A DNA stretch of 14,576 nucleotides from DATKEG01 sp035544515 (GTDB lineage: Bacteria; Acidobacteriota; Vicinamibacteria; Fen-336): NCBI GenBank assembly GCA_035544515.1, contig DATKEG010000098.1, forward strand, positions 1 to 14,576, given 5' to 3'. This document shows, piece by piece, positions 1-5,731 of the stretch. Numbering within the stretch: the first letter of the stretch is position 1; every line of letters starts with the position of its first letter. The translations under genes and the position numbers were made by a program. Below the pieces are notes generated by a model, which was not told the origin of the DNA, searched no databases, and was given only the letters and a program-made list of their open reading frames with translations.

Positions 1-122
1 GGAAACCACTCGAGGGGAACGGTAAGTGAGCGACCATCCGCTAGATGAACGACGAAGGCATCAGCGACGAATTCCAGTGCCCAGGCGCGCGGCTCGGGCG
101 GACTAGCGAGAGAAGTACTCAT
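1..122 (-). CDS. DUF2442 domain protein, 3' end beyond the window
   Basis: The first 40 codons of a gene that runs off the left edge are visible. I read the start as the ATG at 122-120, which lies inside the upstream DUF4160 gene in another frame and gives a 20-base overlap. The residues include FVADAFVVHLADGR (about 18-31) followed by SLTVPLEWF, which is the typical DUF2442 opening: a short beta-rich segment ending in a 'V.L.WFPRL'-type motif. DUF2442 proteins are small, about 80-110 residues, with no well-established biochemical role. They are very often encoded next to DUF4160 proteins, as here, and the pair is sometimes suggested to be toxin-antitoxin-like. Family assignment is based on my recognition of the motif. 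The function is unknown and the rest of the protein cannot be seen. Confidence 0.8.
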   Translation of the reverse strand, partial: MSTSLASPPEPRAWALEFVADAFVVHLADGRSLTVPLEWF

Positions 123-339
123 TCCACCGCTCGTTGAAGACGGCTTCATGTTCGACCGTGATCTCGCGCAGCCGCCGCATCTCTGCGGGGTTGAATCCGT
201 GAGCGTACTCGACGCGGACCGGTAGGAGCCAGACCTTCGCCGCGGCGTCCCCCTTGGCGACATGCACGTGCGGAGGCTCGACTCCATCGCCGGAATAGAA
301 GGAAAAGCGCAAGCCTTCGATCCGAAGGAGCGTCGGCAC
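103..339 (-). CDS. DUF4160 domain protein
   Basis: A complete 78-residue protein with a GTG start. It carries the DUF4160 pattern from end to end: MPTLLRIEGLRF at residues 1-12, an aromatic FYS segment, PPHVHV at about 23-28, a GDAAAKVWL strand, and a C-terminal basic helix ending in WNEYF. The length matches the family. The start is supported because the family normally begins with M-P-T-I/L-x-R-I. The biochemical function is not known. DUF4160 genes usually sit directly before a DUF2442 gene, and that partner overlaps its 3' end here. A consensus -10 hexamer about 50 bases upstream could drive the pair. The unit stands apart from the ribD operon and in less GC-rich DNA, so it is probably an accessory, transferred module. 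A toxin-antitoxin role is only a possibility. Confidence 0.85.
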   Translation of the reverse strand: MPTLLRIEGLRFSFYSGDGVEPPHVHVAKGDAAAKVWLLPVRVEYAHGFNPAEMRRLREITVEHEAVFNERWNEYFSR

Positions 340-388
340 GCTCGTGTTCTACTCTCGACCGGTGCGCCATCAGGCCCTCTTCCTGCGC

Positions 389-394
389 ATTATA
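389..394 (-). promoter_or_regulatory. Candidate -10 element for the DUF4160-DUF2442 unit
   Basis: The minus strand reads TATAAT here, a perfect match to the sigma-70-type -10 hexamer, which is rare in DNA this rich in GC. A transcript starting about seven bases downstream would have a leader of roughly 40 bases before the GTG of the DUF4160 gene at 339. No convincing -35 hexamer is visible 15-18 bases upstream, and there is no extended TGn motif. The call therefore rests on the hexamer and its position alone. Confidence 0.35.
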
Positions 395-588
395 CGGCGC
401 TCGTCCAGGATCGCCCTCGCCGGCGGGGCGGCAGTCGCCGTGCAGCGAGCGCATGAACGACGACCGCCGAGGCCTCCCCGGTCGCCATGGCCTCGGCGCA
501 CCTGCCGTTCGGGGCGGGGCCGCGCACGGCTGACGCCCGGTGCATCAGTGGTTGACCGACCGACGACGGCTGCAGAGTTGCCCATGTG

Positions 589-687
589 CCTGGTGCTGAT
601 GCCATTCGGGTGGGCGAGAGAGGTTCGGCGGTTGGCGTCGTCGTACCCGAACGTGAAGACGTTCGTGCCGCGGGTGATGGTGGAGAG
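589..687 (-). pseudogene. RHS/YD-repeat fragment (gene remnant)
   Basis: One minus-strand frame encodes a 33-residue stretch beginning LSTITRGTNVFTFGYDDANR and continuing RTSLAHPNGIST. It matches the RHS/YD repeat pattern (xxYDxxxRxxxxxxPNGxxTxY) found in large secreted or cell-surface RHS toxin-delivery proteins. A TGA stop at 690-688 precedes it in frame and no start codon opens it. Downstream the frame stays open to 370 but no further repeat is recognisable. Intact RHS proteins run from several hundred to over a thousand residues, so this is about one repeat of a decayed or rearranged gene. The similarity is recognised by eye and is quite specific: Y-D-D-A-N-R-R-T-S-L is typical of environmental bacterial RHS proteins. 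Whether it came from a neighbouring RHS locus or as an isolated insertion cannot be told from this window. Confidence 0.6.
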
Positions 688-761
688 TCACGAACCACAT
701 GGGCGCACCGTCCGAGGAGCGCAGCTTGACGATGCCCGTGGACCGAAGAAAGGATCCGGTC

Positions 762-1844
762 TTAGACCCGGGACCAGACGTCGGCGCCGGGCAGCGGCGG
801 GCCGGGGCGGAGGCGGACGGCGTCGGCGAGCCGGAGCGGGTCTGGCCCACCGAACGCCGGGCGGGCGTGGCGGCCGCCGAGCAGGAGCGGCGCGCGGAAC
901 AGCGCCACCTGGTCGAAGAGGCCGGCGGCGAGGAACGAGCCCAGCAGCTCGGAGCCGCCCTCGACCATCAGGCTGCGCACGCCGCGCGCGTACAGCTCGC
1001 GCAGCGCTGCCGCCGGGGGCACGCGTCCGCGCCCGCGGACCGAGACCACCTGCGCGCCCCGGCGTTCGAGACGCGCGCGTTTGCGCGGATCGTCCTCGAG
1101 CGTCAGGACCCACAGCGGCGAGCGGCGGGCCGAGCGGACCAGGCGCGAGCGCAGCGGCAGCCGCAGGCGTGAGTCGAACACGACGCGGTGGAAGGGGCGG
1201 CGCACGCGGGGCTCGGGCCAGAGCAGCGGGTCGTCGGCGAGCACCGTCCCGATCCCCACCGCCACGGCGTCGAACCGCCGGCGCAACGCGCGCGCCTCGC
1301 GGCGCTGGACGGCGCTCGTGATCCACTTCGACTCGCCGCGGGCGGTGGCGATGCGGCCGTCCAGGGTCATGGCCGCCTTGAGCAGGACGAACGGCCGACG
1401 CTCGCGCATCGCCACCACGAACGGCTCGTTGAGGCGCAGCGCCGCCTGCGCGAGCACGCCGCGCGTCACCTGGATGCCGGCCCGGCGCAGGAGCCGGAAC
1501 CCGCGGCCACCGACGAGCGGGTTGGGATCGCCCATCGCGGCCACCACGCGCCGCACGCCGGCCTCGACGAGGGCCGGAGCGCAGGGGGGCGTTCGCCCGT
1601 GGTGGGCGCACGGCTCGAGGTTGAGGTACACGGTGGCGCCGCGCGCCCGCGGGCCCGCCGCGCGCAAGGCCAGGACCTCGGCGTGCGGTTCGCCCGCCCG
1701 CGCATGATGAGCCTCGCCGACGACCCTTCCGGACCGCACGATCACGCAGCCCACGAGCGGGTTCGGGTTGGTCTCGCCGAGCCCCCGACGGGCCAGCTCC
1801 AATGCCCGAGCCATGTGGGCGGCGTCGGCGGGGCGGCCGCTCAA
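762..1844 (-). CDS. ribD: Bifunctional riboflavin biosynthesis deaminase/reductase RibD
   Basis: RibD carries out two steps of riboflavin synthesis in the cytoplasm: deamination of the diaminohydroxy-phosphoribosylaminopyrimidine, then NADPH-dependent reduction of the ribosyl side chain. The 360-residue product has both domains. In the deaminase (about 1-145) the zinc site is visible as HAE (54-56), PC (C79) and C88. In the reductase (about 148-360) I see KAAMTLDGRIAT (156-167), GIGTVLADDPLL (198-209) and VEGGSELL (294-301). The start is taken as a TTG sharing a TTGA overlap with the ftsY stop codon, which suggests translational coupling. An ATG at 1814 is a second candidate but would cut into the conserved first helix. 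No other rib genes are adjacent and no FMN riboswitch is visible. The gene appears to end the operon. Confidence 0.96.
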   Translation of the reverse strand: MSGRPADAAHMARALELARRGLGETNPNPLVGCVIVRSGRVVGEAHHARAGEPHAEVLALRAAGPRARGATVYLNLEPCAHHGRTPPCAPALVEAGVRRVVAAMGDPNPLVGGRGFRLLRRAGIQVTRGVLAQAALRLNEPFVVAMRERRPFVLLKAAMTLDGRIATARGESKWITSAVQRREARALRRRFDAVAVGIGTVLADDPLLWPEPRVRRPFHRVVFDSRLRLPLRSRLVRSARRSPLWVLTLEDDPRKRARLERRGAQVVSVRGRGRVPPAAALRELYARGVRSLMVEGGSELLGSFLAAGLFDQVALFRAPLLLGGRHARPAFGGPDPLRLADAVRLRPGPPLPGADVWSRV

Positions 1845-2773
1845 GCCGGCTCGGCCTCGGGAAACAAGCCCTCCGCGAACGCCGCGGCGTCGAACGGCAG
1901 CAGGTCGTCGAGCGACTCGCCCACGCCGACGTAGCGGATCGGCACGCCCAGCTCGCGCACCACGGCCACCGCCACGCCGCCCTTGGCCGTACCGTCGAGC
2001 TTCGTGAGCACGAGGCCGGTCACGCCCGCGGCCTTCGCGAACTCGCGGCCTTGCGCGATCGCGTTCGAGCCGATGGTGGCGTCCAGCACGAGCAGCGTCT
2101 CGTGCGGCGCCCCGGGCACTTCCCGCGCGGCCACCCGGGCCATCTTGGTCAGCTCGGCCATCAGGTTGCCCTTGGTGTGCAGGCGACCCGCGGTGTCCAC
2201 CAGCACGGCGTCGTATCCGCGCCCGCGGGCCGCCCGCAGGCCGTCCGTGAGCACGGCGGCGGGATCGGCCCCTTCCGCGCCGCGGTGGAACGGAGCCCCG
2301 GTGCGCGCCGCCCAGATCTGGAGCTGCTCGGCGGCCGCGGCGCGGAACGTGTCGGCCGCGCAGAGCAGCGTCGTCCGCCCTTCCCTCCGCCAGGCGTGGG
2401 CCAGCTTGCCGATGGTGGTCGTCTTGCCCACGCCGTTGACGCCGACCACGAACACCACCCAGGGCACGGAGGAAAAGGGCGGCACGGCGAGCGGCCGAGC
2501 CAGCGCTTTCCGCGTCTCCTCGCGCAGGAGCGCGCGCAGGGCGGGCGCGCCGCCGGTCCAGACCTGGGCGCTCCGGTCCCGCAGCATCTCCATCGTCTGC
2601 CGGGTGGCCGCCAGGCCCATGTCCGCGGCGAGGAGCGATTCCTCGACCGCGTCGAGGTCCTCGGGTTGCAGCGGGCGCCGGCCGCGGGCCAGGTCCGCGA
2701 CGTCGGCGTTGAGGATGTCGCGGGTGCGGGTGAGCCCCTTCTTCAGCCGGTCGAGGAATCCGTCGCTGCTCAT
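1841..2773 (-). CDS. ftsY: Signal recognition particle receptor FtsY
   Basis: FtsY is the SRP-GTPase that receives ribosome-nascent chain-SRP complexes at the inner membrane, pairing with Ffh. The 310-residue protein is a compact NG form without the long acidic A domain of E. coli FtsY. Its first 20 residues (FLDRLKKGLTRTRD) form a basic amphipathic helix suited to lipid contact. The G domain shows the P-loop GVNGVGKT (111-118), DTFRAAAAEQL (141-151), DTAGR (193-197), TKLDGTAKGG (257-266) and the closing GVGE...DLLPFD (283-295). One motif is unusual: residues 231-238 read DATIGSNA where most FtsY proteins have DAxTGQNA. The ATG overlaps the roadblock gene's stop as ATGA, and the stop overlaps the ribD start, so it is the middle gene of a coupled trio. 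Confidence 0.97.
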   Translation of the reverse strand: MSSDGFLDRLKKGLTRTRDILNADVADLARGRRPLQPEDLDAVEESLLAADMGLAATRQTMEMLRDRSAQVWTGGAPALRALLREETRKALARPLAVPPFSSVPWVVFVVGVNGVGKTTTIGKLAHAWRREGRTTLLCAADTFRAAAAEQLQIWAARTGAPFHRGAEGADPAAVLTDGLRAARGRGYDAVLVDTAGRLHTKGNLMAELTKMARVAAREVPGAPHETLLVLDATIGSNAIAQGREFAKAAGVTGLVLTKLDGTAKGGVAVAVVRELGVPIRYVGVGESLDDLLPFDAAAFAEGLFPEAEPA

Positions 2774-3129
2774 CGCCCCAGGGCCTCGTTCAAGCGTTCC
2801 TGCACGCCCGCGGAGCGGTGCACGCCCCGCGCCACGTCGCCCTCCGGCGCCAGGTACACGACCAGGTAATAGCCGTCTCTGAGCGGCCGGACGATCACGG
2901 TGCCCCCGCCGTGCCGCCAGAGCATGAAGCGGACCCCCCCGAGGGCGTGGCGGCCCGCCATCCGCTGCGCCTGGCCGAGCACGATTCCCTGGTACGCCCC
3001 GATGAGCCGGTGTCGCATCTGCGCGGACCCGGCCGCGATCACGACCTCGCCCGTGGCGTCGAGCAGCAGGGCGCCTTCCACGCGGTCCACGGAGCGGACC
3101 AGGTCCTGCAGGATCGCCTCGTAGGGCAC
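2770..3129 (-). CDS. Roadblock/LC7 domain protein (MglB-like)
   Basis: A 119-residue, single-domain protein. The pattern is that of roadblock/LC7 folds: an N-terminal helix (MPYEAILQDLVRSV), a strand with a turn reading GALLLDATGEVV (about 19-30), a helix with QGIVLGQAQRM (about 47-57), then strands VRFMLWRH, GTVIVRPLRDG and YYLVVYLAP. Members of this family dimerise and regulate small Ras-like GTPases, as MglB does for MglA, or act as scaffolds. No MglA-like GTPase is encoded in the window. The gene's stop overlaps the start of ftsY, itself a GTPase of a different family. The start is GTG, nine bases after the TPR gene, without a clear Shine-Dalgarno sequence. Fold assignment is fairly secure; the partner and role are unknown. 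Confidence 0.8.
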   Translation of the reverse strand: MPYEAILQDLVRSVDRVEGALLLDATGEVVIAAGSAQMRHRLIGAYQGIVLGQAQRMAGRHALGGVRFMLWRHGGGTVIVRPLRDGYYLVVYLAPEGDVARGVHRSAGVQERLNEALGR

Positions 3130-3138
3130 GACCGAAGT

Positions 3139-3894
3139 CTAACGCGGCAGGTGCTTCAGCAGCTCGGTCGCGCGGCGGCCCGACGCGCCCACGGGGTCGC
3201 GCCGCGCCGCCTCCTCGAGCCGCCCCTTCGCCTCCGTGAACCGCCCGGCGCGATAATAGGCGTCCCCCAGCAGCGTGAGGAGGCCCACGTGGTTCGGCAG
3301 CTCCTTGAGGCCGCCCTCGAGGGGCGTCACCGCTTCGTCGGGCCGGCCCAGGGCGAGGAGCGCGTCGGCCAGGCCCAGGTAGGCGTCCGCGTTCTGCTTG
3401 TTGCGTCCCAGGCTCGTGCGGAACCAGTTGGCGGCCTCCGCGTACTTCTTCTCCTCCAGGTAGGCGTTGGCCAGGTTGTGCGAGGTGATCTCGGGCCGGG
3501 GGTTGGTCGGGTCGTTGTACGCGGCCAGGAACTCGGCCTTGCCCTCCTCCCGCTTCCCCGAGAGGATCAGCGCGGTGCCCAGGTCGTTGCGCACGTCGAC
3601 GTAATACGGGTTGAGCTCGAGGGCCTTGCGCAGCGTCTCGATCGCGTCCCCGTAGCGGCGCAGCTGCGTGTAGGCGATGCCGAGGCCCTTGTGCGAGTAG
3701 GGGCTCTTGGGATCGAGCCGTATCGCCTTCTTGAACTCCTCCACCGCCAGCGCCGGACGGTTCTCCTGCAGGTGGGTGAGACCGGCCAGGAAGTTGGCCT
3801 CGCCGTCCGTCCTCGGCTGCTGTGCCGCCGCGGGCAGGGCGGCCAGGAGGGCCACGACGAACGGCGACAGGTGCGCGCGATGGAACGGTCTCAT
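3139..3894 (-). CDS. Exported TPR protein, PilW/PilF-like
   Basis: The 251-residue product begins with a signal peptide: a basic start, a hydrophobic stretch at 10-20 (SPFVVALLAAL), then PAAAQQ with likely cleavage after AAA (about residue 24). There is no cysteine at the cleavage site, so it is not a lipoprotein. The rest is about six TPR units (roughly 31-62, 65-96, 99-130, 137-164, 169-200, 203-234). The stretch around 125-145 (YNDPTNPRPEITSHNLANAY) resembles the PilW/PilF type IV pilus stability family, which are outer-membrane lipoproteins, but no pilus gene is nearby. The start ATG has a strong Shine-Dalgarno sequence (GGGGGGAG with GGAG six bases away). It lies 37 bases after the HD-GYP gene and is probably co-transcribed. 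TPR arrays bind proteins; a periplasmic partner role for the HD-GYP sensor is inference. Confidence 0.85.
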   Translation of the reverse strand: MRPFHRAHLSPFVVALLAALPAAAQQPRTDGEANFLAGLTHLQENRPALAVEEFKKAIRLDPKSPYSHKGLGIAYTQLRRYGDAIETLRKALELNPYYVDVRNDLGTALILSGKREEGKAEFLAAYNDPTNPRPEITSHNLANAYLEEKKYAEAANWFRTSLGRNKQNADAYLGLADALLALGRPDEAVTPLEGGLKELPNHVGLLTLLGDAYYRAGRFTEAKGRLEEAARRDPVGASGRRATELLKHLPR

Positions 3895-3931
3895 GGGCAG
3901 CTCCCCCCTGGTTCTGCGGCGGACGGCGGGT

Positions 3932-5731
3932 TCAGCGGGCCGCCACCGCGTCCTGCTGTCGCGCCACGACCGAGGCGCGGCGCGCCTTGGCCGGCGTCAG
4001 GTCTCCGGCGGCGGCGGCGCGCTCGATGGCGTCCACGCACTTGGTGTCGAACTTCTTGTCGGCGAGGAAGCGCAGCCGGGCCAGGGCCGCCTCGAAGGTC
4101 ATGGCCTTGGAGTAGGGCCGGTCGGTGGTCATGGCGTCGAAGGCGTCGGCCACGCTCACGATGCGACCGAGCAGCGGGATCTGCTCGCCTTTGAGGCCGT
4201 CCGGGTAGCCGCTACCGTCCCAGTTCTCGTGGTGCATGAGACCGGCCCCGGCCATCTGCTTGAGCAGCGGCACCGCGTCGAGGATGTACTCCCCCTTCCG
4301 CGGATGCTGCTTCATGATCTCGTACTCCTCCTCGGTCAGGGCGGCGGGCTTGCGCAGGATCTTGTCCTCGATCCCGATCTTGCCCACGTCGTGGATGATC
4401 CCGGAGAGGTGCACCTTCTCCACCTCGTCGGGCGACATGCCCATGTGCCGGGCCACCAGCATCGAGTAGAAGGCCACGCGCTCGGAGTGCCCGCGCGTGT
4501 ACGGGTCCTTCTCGTCGATGGCGTTGGCCAGCATGCGGATGGAGCCCATGAACAGCGACTTGTTGCGGGCGGCGGCCTGGCGGATCTCCTCGATGGACTT
4601 CTGGATCTCGTCGCCCATCTGGTTGAAGGCGTCGGCCAGCACGCCCACTTCGTTGCCGCTCCGGACGTGCACGCGGCTCGAGTACTCGCCGCCGGCCAGC
4701 CGGCGGGCGCTGCGGGCCAGCTCGTGGATCGGCCGGCTGACCCGCCGCGCGAAGGCGGTGCCGAGGAAGGTGGCCACGAGCGCGACCAGGGCCACCAGGG
4801 CCAGGGACTGGTTGCGCAGCTGGAACGCGCTGTAATACGCCTTGTGCTCGTCGATCTGCACGATGGCGCCCCACCCCGTCTCCGCGATGGCGGTGTAGGT
4901 GCCGAGCATCTCCACGGGACCGGAGGGCCCGTTCATGCTGAAGGGCACGGTGGCGGCGGCGCGGCCGTGCGAAGCCAGGAACTGCCGCACGATCTCCACC
5001 GAGGAGACGTCGAGGTCGCCCTCCAGGCGCGCGGGGTCGGAGTGCGCGATCAGCCGCCCCCGCCGGTCCACGATGTACACCTCGAACAGACCGCCCTGCC
5101 CCATCTCCCGGGTCATGTTCCAGAGCGGGCCGAGGCTGGCCAGCACGAGCACCGCCCCCTGCACCTCCGCGTCCTCGTTGGCGCCGCGGCCCGGCCGCAC
5201 GGGCTCCGAGAGCACCATGACCGGCTCCTGCAGGGAGGCGGAGATCACGGGGTGGCTCACCAGGCCCTTGCCCTGGATCGCGCGGATGAAGCCCTCGGCC
5301 AGGAGCTGCTCGATGGCCGGCTCCGGGATCTGGATGCCCGAGCGCGCCCCCGCGCCCGTGGTGTCGACCACGCTGATGTAGTTCAGGGGCATGGCGCCGC
5401 CCACGTACCGCTCGAGCGCGTTGGCCTGGCGGATGCGCGCGACCCGCATGGCGAAGTCCCCCGGCTCGACCTCGAGCGTGCGCGCGATGGCCGTGATCTG
5501 GGCTTGCAGGCTGCGCACGTAGTTGGCCACCTGCTCGGAGAGGCTGCGCGCCTTGTCGAGCTGCATGGACTTCTGGTCCAGCTCCAGGATCTCCCGGCTC
5601 TGGGAGACGAGGCGGATGGAGGTGGCCACCAGCGGCACCACGCCCACGCCGAAGAGCAGGAGGAGGAGCGAATAGAGGATGCGACCCCGCCGCCGGCCCG
5701 CCGGGGACCCCGTGGGCGAGGGTCCGGGCAA
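3932..5731 (-). CDS. Membrane Cache-HAMP-HD-GYP cyclic-di-GMP phosphodiesterase
   Basis: HD-GYP proteins hydrolyse cyclic-di-GMP at a metal centre. This 599-residue protein has, in order, TM1 (about 18-38), an extracytoplasmic double-Cache-like sensor (about 41-305; VDRRGRLIAHSDP at 221-233, GTYTAIAETGWGAIVQID at 277-294), TM2 (about 309-328), HAMP (329-382) and the HD-GYP domain (about 395-575). The catalytic set looks complete: GHSERV (414-419), HDVGK (447-451), H476 in KQHP, HHE (500-502), DGSGYP (505-510), and VADAFDAMTTDRPY (527-540). It should therefore be active rather than degenerate. The start is TTG, directly abutting the cyclase gene's TAG and preceded by GGAGG at seven bases, so the two are probably translated in concert. 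The ligand of the sensor is not predictable. Confidence 0.94.
   Translation of the reverse strand: MPGPSPTGSPAGRRRGRILYSLLLLLFGVGVVPLVATSIRLVSQSREILELDQKSMQLDKARSLSEQVANYVRSLQAQITAIARTLEVEPGDFAMRVARIRQANALERYVGGAMPLNYISVVDTTGAGARSGIQIPEPAIEQLLAEGFIRAIQGKGLVSHPVISASLQEPVMVLSEPVRPGRGANEDAEVQGAVLVLASLGPLWNMTREMGQGGLFEVYIVDRRGRLIAHSDPARLEGDLDVSSVEIVRQFLASHGRAAATVPFSMNGPSGPVEMLGTYTAIAETGWGAIVQIDEHKAYYSAFQLRNQSLALVALVALVATFLGTAFARRVSRPIHELARSARRLAGGEYSSRVHVRSGNEVGVLADAFNQMGDEIQKSIEEIRQAAARNKSLFMGSIRMLANAIDEKDPYTRGHSERVAFYSMLVARHMGMSPDEVEKVHLSGIIHDVGKIGIEDKILRKPAALTEEEYEIMKQHPRKGEYILDAVPLLKQMAGAGLMHHENWDGSGYPDGLKGEQIPLLGRIVSVADAFDAMTTDRPYSKAMTFEAALARLRFLADKKFDTKCVDAIERAAAAGDLTPAKARRASVVARQQDAVAAR

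Larger units (their letters stand above)
340..761. other. Gene-free stretch between ribD and the DUF4160 unit
   Basis: This 422-base stretch lies after the ribD stop codon. I see no intact gene on either strand. It holds an orphan RHS-repeat-like coding remnant (589-687, minus strand) and a candidate -10 element (389-394). The frame of the RHS remnant stays open from 687 to 370, but after about position 590 the residues stop resembling RHS and look like shuffled arginine/glycine-rich read-through. Other open frames here look like compositional noise. Base composition is milder than in the operon on its right: lines 361-420 and 541-600 count to about 67% and 60% GC. Confidence 0.6.

Noticed and set aside
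370..585. A 71-codon minus-strand frame continuing from the RHS remnant
   Set aside because: After the first few residues it is arginine- and glycine-rich without RHS or other motifs, so I treat it as read-through rather than a gene.
741..761. Possible terminator after ribD: GACCG and CGGTC arms
   Set aside because: The stem is only five base pairs with an eleven-base loop, and no U-run follows on the minus strand.
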